DNA from: Symsagittifera roscoffensis
Lineage: Eukaryota; Xenacoelomorpha; Acoela; Convolutidae
Reading direction: 5' to 3'
Assembly (NCBI RefSeq): GCF_963678635.1
Contig: NC_087064.1
Location: 42,726,411 to 42,790,410, forward strand
DNA length: 64,000 nt
The first letter of the stretch is position 1. Each line of letters starts with the position of its first letter. This document shows, piece by piece, positions 47,516 through 58,899 of the stretch. The notes under the pieces are model-generated. The model was not told the origin of the DNA. It ran no database searches and saw only the letters and a program-made list of their open reading frames with translations. The translations under genes were made by a program, and so were the position numbers.

Positions 47516-49208
47516 GTTGACAAGAGTTTTTAGTTAGTAAGTAGTTCGAGGTCTTTGACAAAGGAGTGGTAGGATTCATATTTATTTTTTATAGAAGGGT
47601 TTTCTGGGCAGCCTATGATTTTGAGAAAGTAGCATTTCTTTGAGTTGATGTAACATCCGCTCCAAAGTACATATCGACGGAAAATAAAGCTAGTTTGTAA
47701 AACGACTGGCTAGCGTCTAAACACAGCTCTGCATGCTTTCAACCGTCTCTGTCAAAGCCAGTTCTTTATGCGGTCCTTTTAACATCGGTTCGACAAAATC
47801 TTTACTGTTTTGGGCTTCGGATGCGTCCTTATTTCTTTCAGGAAGGCTGGACACGCCGTCCCAACACCCCTCCTTGTTCTCGGGATTCGCATTGTAAGGA
47901 TTGTAGCAGCACAATTGTTACATTTTGGAATGGTCTTCCTAAAAAATTTTCAATCTGGATCACAATGACCGTTCACTGCTTTTCTTCACGAGTTCTGCTG
48001 TTGTTCTGTCTGAGACGTTTTCGCCGTTTCAGTTGGTGCGAAGTTTCGACGTTGTCATGTGTTTTTCTTTTTGACCGAATTTTCAAAAATTAAAACGAAA
48101 CTCCAAATTAACCCTTCCGCGTTCTTCAAAATGAACAATTAAGACCACTAATTTGTTAAAACCGTTAACCTTCCCACTCCGATGTCACAATGAAATTTCG
48201 AATTCTGCCATGATGCTTGATAGTGTCAAGAAGTACTTCAAAACCTAAGAATAGGGAATTGATGAACCTTTAGAAAAATCAATGCCTCAAAGTAGGTTAC
48301 TCCAGTCTTCATCCTTCAAATAAAATTCCTATTGAAGGTCTATGTGATTTCATGTCGGTCTTCGATGGACACCTTCATTCGGTTGCATACAAATTTTATG
48401 GCAAGAACTCTGGTTTCTACAAGACAAGTCTGTTATGAGGCGATAAACGTTTTGATGTAACTCGACGTGAAAAAGGACAAAAATTGTTGCCTTCATCATT
48501 CAAACTTGAATCTGATCAGTTGACAAGAGTTTTTAGTTAGTAAGTAGTTCGAGGTCTTTGACAAAGGAGTGGTAGGATTCATATTTATTTTTTATAGAAG
48601 GGTTTTCTGGGCAGCCTATGATTTTGAGAAAGTAGCATTTCTTTGAGTTGATGTAACATCCGCTCCGAAGTACATATCGACGGAAAATAAAGCTAGTTTG
48701 TAAAACGACTGGCTAGCGTCTAAACACAGCTCTGCATGCTTTCAACCGTCTCTGTCAAAGCCAGTTCTTTATGCGGTCCTTTTAACATCGGTTCGACAAA
48801 ATCTTTACTGTTTTGGGCTTCGGATGCGTCCTTATTTCTTTCAGGAAGGCTGGACACGCCGTCCCAACACCCCTCCTTGTTCTCGGGATTCGCATTGTAA
48901 GGATTGTAGCAGCACAATTGTTACATTTTGGAATGGTCTTCCTAAAAAATTTTCAATCTGGATCACAATGACCGTTCACTGCTTTTCTTCACGAGTTCTG
49001 CTGTTGTTCTGTCTGAGACGTTTTCGCCGTTTCAGTTGGTGCGAAGTTTCGACGTTGTCATGTGTTTTTCTTTTTGACCGAATTTTCAAAAATTAAAACG
49101 AAACTCCAAATTAACCCTTCCGCGTTCTTCAAAATGAACAATTAAGACCACTAATTTGTTAAAACCGTTAATCTTCCCACTCCGATGTCACAATAAAATT
49201 TCGAATTC
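47203..49208. repeat. Tandem duplication, two units of 1,003 bp
   Basis: 47203-48205 and 48206-49208 match almost base for base, with only scattered single-base differences (for example AAGTCC versus AAGTAC at the start). Each unit runs from the leader-like part into the LTR-like part. The joint has the short shared string TCTG. The low divergence makes it the youngest rearrangement in the window. Confidence 0.9.
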
Positions 49209-49270
49209 TGACTTTGCATTTTCATACATTCTGGTCGAATGTCACATACTCCCCGGACAGCCCGGTCAGT
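47516..49270 (-). repeat. LTR-like region 5' of copy 3, internally duplicated
   Basis: Matches 38199-39190 (GAGGTCTTTGACAAAGGAG, TTTTCTGGGCAGCC, GACTGGCTAGCGTC, ACATACTCCCCGGACAGCCCG). On the minus strand it lies upstream of leader, satellite and copy 3, as a 5' LTR would. Similarity to the 39-kb copy fades after about 49270, so the outer end may be missing. Confidence 0.55.
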
Positions 49271-49574
49271 ATCCTAACTATTTGCTTTACCTCTCTGCCT
49301 TCAGATTGACCGAGCTAGACCTGCGAAAACCCTCAAGGCAACCACTTTTCCAAAAAATAACTTGGTTTCTAATCCTCACTAATCAGTGTCGAACTCTGTT
49401 TTCAGTAAGACTTAGAGTGTCGAACTCGGGTTTAGACCTGTTTTGTTCTACAAAGGTCTTTTCAAACTTTTAAAGGTTTCCAGCCTGATTCCTAATAACC
49501 CAATACTCTTCACTATGTATCTCACTTTCGTCTACGTACGTTTTAGGATCCCTACTGCCACATTCGTATGTTCG

Positions 49575-49575
<1 letters not shown>

Positions 49576-49617
<42 letters not shown>

Positions 49618-49633
49618 TATGTATGTATGTATG

Positions 49634-49690
<57 letters not shown>
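49576..49690. repeat. (TA)n microsatellite with TATG interruption
   Basis: Long alternating TA runs on both sides of a GTATGTATG stretch at about 49620-49638. Open frames across it are artefacts of the repeat. Confidence 0.95.
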
Positions 49691-49691
<1 letters not shown>

Positions 49692-49698
49692 AAATTTA

Positions 49699-49812
49699 GG
49701 ACCCTTCCGGATTGGCAAAATATAGTACTTTTCCGGATTGGCAAAATTGGGACCTTTCCGGATTGGCAAAACTAGAACCCTTCCGGATTGGCAAAATAGC
49801 TTTTCCGGATAG
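49699..49812. repeat. Short tandem repeat, about 25 bp
   Basis: TTCCGGATTGGCAAAAT-type units start near 49704, 49730, 49755 and 49781, followed by a partial unit at about 49803. Related CCGGATTG or CCGGAAGGG strings occur nearby (49905, 50477) and in the LTR-like region of copy 2 near 31010. Confidence 0.85.
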
Positions 49813-51199
49813 TTTAAAAATCACACCCGAGACCCTTCCTGATACAATCTCAGAGTCTATTATGCTATATGAACTAGTTAGGAAGGGTTTGTTCCGGCCT
49901 TAGACCCTCCCGGATTGAATCTAAGCTGCTTATTTGACAATTCTCCTTAACTGTGAAGGGTCTTATAACTAGCCTTGTTTTGACTCGACTATCGTTTACT
50001 GGCTTCCTTAGCCCTACCTTTTGGTCGGGAACAGCATAAAATTGCTTTATTCAACCTTTACTACCTTTTGGTAGGGTTATAAGGTTTTTCCGAAATTTTT
50101 TTTTTTACAAAACCTGAAGGGTATACCTTCACAAATTGGTAATTTTGCTAGAAACAATCTTAAAAAAATCTATGCTTACTTTTCACGAGAAACAAAACTT
50201 TTATGAGTCAGCTCGCCTAATTTTTGATCTAATGGTACCAAGATCGATTGGATTTGTCCAGTAGCTCCAAAGTTATTAGCCAAAACGTCTTTTCTTCAAA
50301 GTCCAAAAATTTTCTAACTTTGAGTTCCGCTTAACCTTCTCCGCAATTTTTGTCTTTTTGACCTAAAAGTTATTGATCTGAGCTTAGAAGGCCTATATTG
50401 TTCTAGTTCAATGCAAAAAACCCGGTTTAATACGCTCCAGTTGAAAAAATTGCCAGAAACGATGCTATTTGGACACTTCCGGATTGACGAATCCACTGAA
50501 TCAAACACTTTAAGTTCAATTTCACTGAGGCTCGGAAGGTTATTGGCAAACTTGTTTTAAAACCTGTCGATTCACTAGTGTTTGTTGTCTGAACAACAAT
50601 TTGGATTGCCCTAACGCAGAAATTTCAAACATTTTCATATTTCGTAGCGTTTCGTTTTTCAAAAATCACTAAATTTGTGTTCGGTACCCAATTAGTTCCA
50701 ACCACGTCCGAACTAAAGTTAACCGGTTCTACTAATTATACTAGTACAGCTGCGATGTAACTCACAAACTTTTGAAAAATTATCGATATTTTAAAAACTG
50801 CGATTTGGTGGGGTGATCAAAATATCACTATTTTGACCCTACCCAAAAACCGGTCTGTTTACTTCGTTTTTCACTGAAAAACGAAATGGGAGTATTATTA
50901 CAGGCAGTATAAATAATAATACTAGTTTTATTATACCCCTCCGGGTTTGTCCAATATCCGAATCAAGGTGCTACACTCGGAAATTTGCAACTCGCTGGAG
51001 GGTCACTTCAGTGCAGTCACTGTCGAGCCCCCACTGTTTATATCTTAATTTCTGTGCCAAAATTGATACAAAACTTGTTAATGATACCCAACAGTCGATT
51101 GTTGTTGTCGTTGAGACGCTTCCCGCTGGTTCTTGCACTGCCTGCCACAAGTATTCCGCTCTGATCTGTAACATTCGCCCAAATACTACACAGCGACGG
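49813..51199. other. Non-coding stretch beyond the 3' LTR-like region
   Basis: No supported frame. Scattered CCGGATTG and GAAGGGT strings suggest it belongs to the element family's LTR or leader, but I could not align it with the 36.4-37.4 or 46.6-47.5 kb units. Confidence 0.4.
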
Positions 51200-52330
51200 A
51201 GCGTAGAAAAAGTACCTATTGACGACTGGCAGGCGTCATTTACCTTAATCCTACTCGTTTTTCACCGTCTCGACCTTGCCAGTTGATTTTTTGGTCTGTT
51301 TAGGGCTAAGTAAAAAGTTACTATTTTTAGGCCATCAGTCAAACGACTTTTGATCAGCTTTCGTTTACATGCGAACACAACCACATAGCTGAGTCTCGGA
51401 TCCTCAGACTACGTGATTGCCATTAAAAACACGGCTCGAACAACCTATTTTAACATGTTTTTGTGTGACAGTTCTATGTTAAACCCATTGGAGATGGATT
51501 GACCCTTTCCTCTTTCTAGCTACTCATATTCTAAAATATCAAATTATACCGGTGTTAATTCAGAGTTCTACGACATCCAAGTAGCTACAAAGTTAGTTTT
51601 ATATAGTCCCTTCACATAAAACAGTCTCTGGGGGACCAAGCCTCCGCTCCCGTAATCTTCCTGAGATAACGTTCTTATCTCTTCCAATTTGTGGCACGGG
51701 AGGGTTCCGTGGAATATTCCTTCCCCACTGAAGCTTCCTTCTCCACTAATATCCGCTGCTAAGGGTCTTATCGTGTGTTGTTGCCACGATAAGAGGCTTC
51801 GTGTTTTTCGTCTCCTGTGCGACCGTTTTCCACAATATTTGTCGTTGTTCTGTTTTTTCGTCGTTTTTCGTCAAAATGGCCGTCTTTTTTGTATTTCTGA
51901 GAAATATCAACAATTCAATCGAAATTTTAAAAATAAGATTTCTAGAATATTCCCACCCTCCTTCGCAATAATTTTTTGTTCCTAAAGCCTTTATTCATTT
52001 TATTTCGTGTCGCCGGAAGGTTGCGCTGTGCCATCTGGCAGAATGGCACATACTCCCCGGACAAGTCCCCATCAATGTCCCTATTGATCGCATAACACCG
52101 GGTTATCGTCAAGTAGTGTTCCAGTTCTCTGTAATCAATCTTACAAATCGCATAAGAAAATGAGATTTATCTACTCCACCTCAACTCACTACGTGTTCAC
52201 AAATGGCATCGTACTACATTTCACTGCCTTTCAACATTTTCACAAAATTTGCACCATGAGGAGTGTCCTAGATAAAATTTCTTTTCTGACTACTTGGGTC
52301 GTCTTGCCATAAAACTTCTTTTCGCTCTTT
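51200..52330 (-). repeat. 3' LTR-like region of copy 1
   Basis: Distant relative of 38385-39400 in the same orientation. Paired landmarks are GACTGGCAGGCGTC / GACTGGCTGGCGTC, CACCGTCTCGACC...GCCAGTT, GGAGATGGATTGACC / GAAGATGGATCAACC, CTAGCTACTCATATTCTAAA, GCACATACTCCCCGGACA, and ACAAATGGCATCGTACTACA. It lies 3' of the copy 1 coding end on the minus strand. Confidence 0.55.
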
Positions 52331-52867
52331 GTGATTAAAAAGTTGGAACGTGGCACGGCCACGCACCCGTTAAAATTGACTTAACGTCACTCACCAAGTA
52401 TAATCAGTTATTTATGCGGTCCTTTCAATATTAAAACTAAGAAACTCTGTGGCTAGGAAAGTTATTGGGTTACTCACCCTTCTCGAGCGAGTTTACTCAA
52501 ACTTACCATGTCGCCACACAGTGAAATTGTGTCTTACACAGGTTAAAAACTTCAATCGTGTTTAAATAGGTAAATATACTCACCTATGTTCTATATATAT
52601 ACATAAATAGTATAACTAAAATTCTTTTTCAACAATTTTAACCATTGTAACAATTCTCAAAGTTTGGTTCGACCAAACTAAATCAAAACAAAAAGTTCAA
52701 CAAGTTCAATAATCAAAACTTGGTTGATTGGTTCAAGTTTTAACACACAAAGACAATCAAGTTTTTTCTCCTCCTCTTCTCTTCTTTGCTCACGCCTTCA
52801 CTTGTTCTCTTCGTTCATCATCTTCATTCCATCGCTTCTCCATCCTGATCTTCAGCTTCGCTGTCTT
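52331..52867 (-). other. 3' untranslated region of copy 1
   Basis: Non-coding. On the minus strand a purine-rich tract (GAAGAGAAGAGGAGGAG) lies at about 52764-52790. It could be the polypurine tract that primes plus-strand synthesis just before a 3' LTR. If so, the LTR starts near 52760, further out than the part I could align. Confidence 0.4.
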
Positions 52868-54856
52868 CTAGGATTTCTCCAGCATGTCCATGGAGTTGCG
52901 GGCCGTGCCCCAACTCTCCTGTTCCAACAGCCTCGGTTTGCAACAAGGTAGCAAGTCAACATTAACCTTTTGCTCCCGGTTCCTGCAAAAGCTGTTGTGA
53001 AGACAGAGGCTCACATTTCGTTCTAGGTCAGCTCTTAAGACCTCTTTCTTTTCATCTTCAGTTACACAAGGCGCTCCAGCTACCCGCTTCATCGCCGTGG
53101 TGACCGCGTTTCTGTGCGTCAGCAATGCTCTCTTATAGGCTCCTGGTCCTATATCTAGCTGGAAAGATTGATAGGCTTCCGTGTTCCTCGACATGTGACG
53201 CTTCGCGCGTTCATACATCCACGATGTCATCACTGCACGGAACCAAGGCATCAATCTTTGCCTTGACCATATTCTTTCAATGGCTTTAGGTATTCTCAGA
53301 ACCTTGCAGGTGGTTCTGAAAATATCCAATTCACGACTCATCTTCACGTTGCTCAGCTGCTCAGGAGTCGGCACGGCCGTCTCCTGTTCACTTGTGTCCG
53401 CGTTAGCCTCCAACCATCTCACTGCCAGCATGGCACTAACCACCACGATTGACACCTGTTGATTCTGATCGGGCAACCCCGTAGAGTATAACTCCTCCAC
53501 GTCCCATACTAGCATCAGATTCCCGCGTTTGGGGTACCACAACGTCTGCGCCAGGCAGTGGCAAGGATACTCTCCATGGGTTCTCACTATGTTCCTTCGG
53601 GTCCGATACCCTGAGGCTCCCAGCAACGGTTCCACCTCCATCAGAATTCTGTGTAAGTCGTCTTTCTCTTCTATGGTGGGGAATTCAGTGGGTAACGCTC
53701 CAGTCGCTTTCTGCTTCTGGAACTCACTCACATTGCCTTCGTTTAATCTCAGAAACTCTTCACCCACTACGTCTTGCAACTCGCCTTCAGATCTCTTCCG
53801 GACTGCCCGAAAGATCTTTGCCAACAAATCATATGACCTATCCGACATTCTGGCCAACCTCACGCACTTTGGCACAGAGAAAAGTTGGTCAATCAACACC
53901 TGCTGTGTCCTCGAATCCATCACCACCAAGTGTGTAGGATACCTACTACTGCAATATGGTGCGGAGCTTGAACCCACCAGATACTTTGAACCAGTAGGTT
54001 TATGATAGGCTTCACTATCTTTCAGATTCATTTCGTTCTCCAGAGCTTCTCGCCAGCCTCCGATCTTCTGCTCCGTCTGCAATGCTCCAGGGAATACTTC
54101 CACGCTGAGGGACGTCACTAGCTCATGGGCACGCTCCAGGCGCTCAAGCGATTCTATCGAACTCGTCATGCTACAAAATCCCAAGGCTATGATGAAGTTT
54201 ACATCCATCACCCCATGACAGTCCGCGACCAACTCCATACCACTCTTATCCGACATGCTCAATCTTCCGTACAATCGTGCCAGTTGCCGATGCCGCTCGC
54301 TCAGCGTAACCAGGCAGTGTCCCAAGTTGCAAACATGTCCTTCCATCCCACTATTTTGAGCCAAGCATGTGCCTTGCTTCAACCAGTTGCTCGATGGACC
54401 TTCCTCGGACAGCTCCGTGGATGGATTGCTCTTCTGCTTCGTCAACCTCATGGCCAGCAGATGGTGTATCATGGCCAGATCATGTAGACTCGCGTCATCA
54501 TCCAGGTCTAACGTGAGATCCGCCGTCATGTCCCAGATTAAACCGGCGTTAGGATGAGGACACCAGGAAGGCTTCATGAGTTCCCACATCGTAACTAGAC
54601 TGGTTTTCATGGGACCGTCCCAAGAACCACAATCAAAACTCACTTGCCCCTTTAGCTCGGGAACCGAGGGTTTGACCACTCGTTCTTCCAAGATAATTCC
54701 CAGCTTGGGTTGTTCCACCATCAGCATTCCAGTTTCTTTAATCCGTTCAACCCAGAAATTGAGTACTATGACTTGCTCATAGTCGAAGTACGCTTCCCTG
54801 GCTTCTTCATTCACGAAGGGATTATACGCCATCCCCGGTTTATACGCCAGACACAT
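52868..54856 (-). pseudogene. Post-integrase region, C-terminal block
   Basis: 662 codons open; unrecognised family. Starts at MCLAYKPGMAYNPFV and includes a Cys-rich patch (MEGHVCNLGHC), ELVADCHG, GSKYLVGSSSAP, FSVPKCVRLARMSDRSYDLL, ASGYRTRRNIV, SRQRLMPWFRA and THRNAVTTAMKR, ending shortly after LLPCCKPR. All these blocks recur in copies 2 and 3, which shows they are under constraint in the active elements. Composition is mixed alpha/beta with no membrane segment. A small frameshift separates it from the block at 54840-55973. Confidence 0.75.
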
Positions 54857-55973
54857 TTTGGAACGACTTCAGTCTCCCTAGTGTTGCAAAGTCTTTTTGT
54901 CCCTTGACTGCTTCAATCAACTCCTGGCTCACTTTCAATTCTTTGTTGGAATATCTTCTCACCTCTTCCAACTTGCGATAGCTCGCCATGTAATTCGACT
55001 CCTTATTTGGTACAGTCAACGGCATGTCCTGATATAGTTTCAGGAATGCCCTAAGGAAGTTCCTTTCGCAATCAACTCCCTTTTGCCGAATGATCTTTAT
55101 ACATTCTCCCAAAACAGGAGTGGGGATACGATCCACCACGAACCTGACAAAGCAAAGGGCATCCTTACGCTTAGCCCATGCTATCGCAGAATCGTCTTTT
55201 GAAATCAACGCTCGCAGAGCTTCCATCAACTCCAGCTCCTGTTCCCGTGATTTCGAATCATTACTGGCTTCATATTCCGCCTTCTTGATGCCCATCAAGC
55301 ACCAAGCCAACTGTACTTGCAGATCGGTTCTCATGCAAGGATGAGCCAGGTATGCTGCCACCGTAGCAGGTGCATGCATCGACTCGTCGAAGTATCTCTG
55401 GAGGGCCGCCCTCCAAGAAATTTCTAGTAGTTTTTCTAATCCGATTTCGTTCGCTTCGGAGGACATTACCGTACCGTATTCTTTCCGATTTAAGTTTGTA
55501 TTCTCCGTAAGCTCTTTCAGATATTCCTGCATGGCTCGCTTCTCGCTCCAAGCCATCAGGTGCCCTCTCGCGGAGTTCCTCGCTTTCAACATCTCCACAT
55601 AACCCCCTGCCGGATCTCCCATATGGACCGATTCCGGCACAGTTATTCGACTGTACTCGACCACGTCGAGTTGTCCTTCCAGTTTCAATTTGGCCATGTT
55701 GGTCCGCGAGGGCCTGTAATCTTCAAGTCCTCCAGATCCACATTGACTGATGATCTCCATCTCTAATTTAGTGTCTGCCAGGGTTCGTGCTGTTTTCTTT
55801 GATCTCACGGCTGTCGTGGTCAGACCTGCCAAGAGCATAGGGGGTATCAGATTCTCTTTTTCTCCCCCGGCCAGCATCGCACCATCTCCTTGCCCGCTCT
55901 CGCCTGAACGACCTGCGCTCGTCAGAGAGGCCACCACTGCGCTGACTTTCGACTTCACCACTCTCGGGTTCAC
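54840..55973 (-). pseudogene. Post-integrase region, middle helical block
   Basis: 377 codons open; unrecognised. Contains GGEKENLIPPMLLAG, an AVRSKKTARTLAD helix, EISWRAALQRYFDES, MRTDLQVQLAWCLMG, KRKDALCFVRFVVDR and YSNKELKVS. Mainly charged amphipathic helices. Separated from the preceding block only by an in-frame TAG at about 56047; the intervening codons (KKLPVRRARKG and on) are strongly basic and could bind nucleic acid or act as a nuclear signal. Copies 2 and 3 conserve the KR(R/K)DAL block. Confidence 0.7.
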
Positions 55974-56048
55974 GGCTCGACTTCCTGTCTTCCCTTTTAG
56001 TCGCTTCAGCCCCTTCCTGGCTCGTCTGACAGGTAGTTTCTTCGCAAC

Positions 56049-57434
56049 CTACTGATCATCGGCACTGTCTTCTGTTACTGACTCGGTCAGAACATCCGAC
56101 TCCATGGAGTTCACTATTTTCTCCAGGACCTCACGCATGATGGGTTGGTTCAATCCCACCTTCATTATGGACTGCGTCCCATTTCGTCGTATCACGTCCC
56201 ATGATCTTTCCATGAAATTCACTCGGCTCCAGGTTGCCCCTGTCTTGCCTTCTAACTCACTTTGATATCTCTCCCATTCCTCTTCCGGCAGCGTACTCAG
56301 GAAGGATACCCTCATTGATTCCTCGATTTTTCTCCTCCTCGGTGACTCATGGAGCAATCTTTGCGGATCCCTGCTTCTGCATTCTCTCGCCTGGCTTATC
56401 GGGTCCATCGGGGATAAGTCGGCCGACGCCTCCTTTGTAGGGGACATGAAAGACGATGGCGTCATTAGCAATAGACTCCCATCGACTTCCCCATCGTCGT
56501 CTTCACTGAACCGGTATTCTAGCAAGTCTCTCTCCAACGCTCCTAGATCCGTCTCACCCGGTTTTCCCGTCTTTCCCTCGATGTCGTTATCGTTATCGTC
56601 CTGATCCATCAATTTATCATCACCTGCATCAGGTTTCGGCTTGGGTCCTGAAGGGCCTTGTCGTGTGTCTATGCCCGAGTCCGGCCGAGCCGGTACGGTC
56701 ATGTCTCCTGCGTGATAAAACAATTCATCGTTCACCAGGAATTCTACGGACTCCTCGCCATGTGGTGCCAGGTCCTCTATCGTTATGTATGAGCCTCCTC
56801 TGCTCTCCCTTGCCACTTCCAGCATCACTACTTTCGCTTCTCCTGACCACTTCAGTCTTGATAAATCATCCGTGGGAGTATACACTTCGTTCCACATTTC
56901 AGCCGAAACCTCTGGTCTCCTGGAAGGTAGTGCCTTGATCTTTTTCCTACTCCAAGCATCAGGAAATGAGAAGTCAAATGTGTGCGCGGCTGCAACATTC
57001 CAGCTGATGAAGCGCGGCTCCATCCCTTCACTCCACTTCAGCATTCTCTTCTCCGCATCAAGAGCTGCTCCGATGCGAGGGGCAATGATGGGAGATGTGG
57101 CTCCCAACAACATCCTCCTTATCGGTGGATATCGAGGGCATTGGTCCAGCAGCGGCCTGGACCCAGAAAGCCACGCTTGCTGGTTCTCTTTCGCATGCGC
57201 ATAGGCCTCTGGTAAGAGTGGAACTCCCATAGCCGCTCCTGTATCCTTCACTACTGGTCTCAAATTCCAAAGCTTCGGGTTAAACTGGATATGAGAAAGG
57301 TCCTCACGGCCCATTCGGCACTTGAAGTGGTTGTTGAAATCCATCAACACCCAACCTGGCTCAGCTATTCTTCCGAACAGCCTATCGTCGCTGGCCAGCC
57401 CTCTCAGCTCCCTCTGCTCTACCCAATTCAGCAC
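56049..57434 (-). pseudogene. Post-integrase region, block with LPEEEWE
   Basis: 461 codons open; unrecognised. Begins at LNWVEQRELRG just after the deletion, then FNPKLWNLRP, LLPEAYAHAKENQ, MLLGATSPIIAPRIG, EGMEPRFISWNVAA and a long acidic linker with Asp/Asn runs (DDNDND), followed by HESPRRRKIEES, LPEEEWERYQSE and NGTQSIMKVGLNQPIMREVL. Copy 2 conserves the beginning and end but not the linker, as expected for a disordered stretch. Confidence 0.7.
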
Positions 57435-58632
57435 GAGCCAACGGGTCGATCCGCATCATGACGGCCAAGTCTGTCAGCAAGGGCATGCCACAATACTGCT
57501 TACATTCACTCGCATCCGTCGCCACCTTATCTTCTCCCGTGACGCTTCTGTTCTGTTGCAAGAGATATTGGAGCAGGAGAGTCCTCCACTCTTTCATCTT
57601 CCTGAGCGAGGCGGTTTCCAAATGTGCATTGAACTCACGACTTGGTCCCTGAAGTTGTTCAGGGTAACGCAACAGCACAAGCAAATCACCCAGTCGACCG
57701 TAGGTCATGGCAATCAGAGTCAGGAGTCCATCCAATCTCAAATCTGCCAACGCTTGGGTGAAGAGATTCGCCGGTCCCTTCACGAAATTTTCATGACCAA
57801 ATATCACGTATAGGGCTAATATCAGGCCAATCGACAACTTCCTGATGTCCTTGACGAAACTCGCGATCAGGTTCCGGGATGCCCTAGGATAGCACGTCGA
57901 CAGGAAGGATGGCGTCCATCCCACTCCCATTCCACCCAAGATGGCATCCGATCGTTCATACTGTGCCCTCGTGGCTAGCACGTCAGCTTGGAACTTGTCC
58001 AGTGACATCGTGTTTACGTCCTGCATCAATTTCAACATCATGCCCCCAGCTAACTCCCGGGTATCAAACAAGTTCTTCAGGTACACGTGTATCTCTTTTA
58101 TCACAGCCGGAGCATGCTCGAACGCGTCCTCACCCGAGGTGCACAGCCTTGGTGACAAGTACAACCATACGTTGTTGTGTGGCTTCGTGCGCAAAGCCAT
58201 TGCCATGAGATCTTCTTCCGCTGACGTCATGTTTTTTCTGACTGTCCTGCCCTGCTCGTTCTCGGCATGATCCATCTGTCTGAACCAGAGATCATCAGCC
58301 ACCTGTTGTACTAACAGATGATCGTCATCTACCCCTGGTCTTAACTTCAACAATCTGGCAAAGTTGGACAGCTCCAACCCCAGAACCTCATCTAGCACCA
58401 ACCGAGTTGTGCTACAATCTTTGAGTCCCTGTATGGCATTAGAAATGTCAGCCCAAACGGCGGGAAGCTCAGATCGGGACGGGTAGTAATTGTCTGGGTC
58501 TCTCACTCTGTTAGGGGCAGGAATTATCACGTTGAACCTCCCCTCTGCTATCGTTGTGACCATCGTGTACACAAACTGAAGGGGTTCTGGCAATGCAGCA
58601 TACCCTGGTGACAACACAAAGACCACCTTCAC
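57382..58632 (-). pseudogene. Post-integrase region, second half of SGNH-like domain and helical domain
   Basis: 416 codons open. Residues 2-40 (VVFVLSPG...VIIPAPN) read as a beta strand, helix and strand. Residues 102-105 (DDDH) followed by LLVQQVADDLW resemble block V (D-x2-H-L) of SGNH hydrolases. The rest is helical: TRELAGGMML, GVGWTPSFLSTC, YVIFGHENFVKGPA and LLLQYLLQQNRSVTG. The last 20 residues are out of frame because about 55 codons are deleted here relative to copy 2. An in-frame TAA at about 58652 separates it from the previous piece. Confidence 0.65.
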
Positions 58633-58653
58633 TACATTTTGGGTGAAACGTTG

Positions 58654-58893
58654 TTATGCTGCTGTTTCTACCTCAGCTATCGCCGAGAGCAATGTCATTA
58701 TCGCCTCCCCTATGACCTCGTTACTCGGGACCGACCCATCCGTCAGACGTGTCAACAAGCCCCTGCTTTGCAGATGATCATTTGAGCCGGCAACCACTAT
58801 CACCTGCGGCTCCATGCTGACCACCCTTCGTACACTTATCATCATACCTATTGCCTGTCCCCAGTCCAATTTAGGCGCCGTCAAGAAAATCAC
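58654..58893 (-). pseudogene. Post-integrase region, GxND segment of SGNH-like domain
   Basis: 79 codons between two in-frame stops (TGA at about 58900, TAA at about 58652), in the same frame as its neighbours. Residues 29-40 read PQVIVVAGSNDH. This is a hydrophobic strand ending in G-x-N-D, the block III signature of SGNH/GDSL-type hydrolases, where the Asn helps form the oxyanion hole. The first codon used is GTG; in the intact element this was plainly internal. Confidence 0.6.
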
Positions 58894-58899
58894 GTCGGG

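Noticed and set aside
49443-49775. Frames rich in Tyr and Ile across 49.5-49.7 kb on both strands
   Set aside because: Translation of the TA microsatellite.
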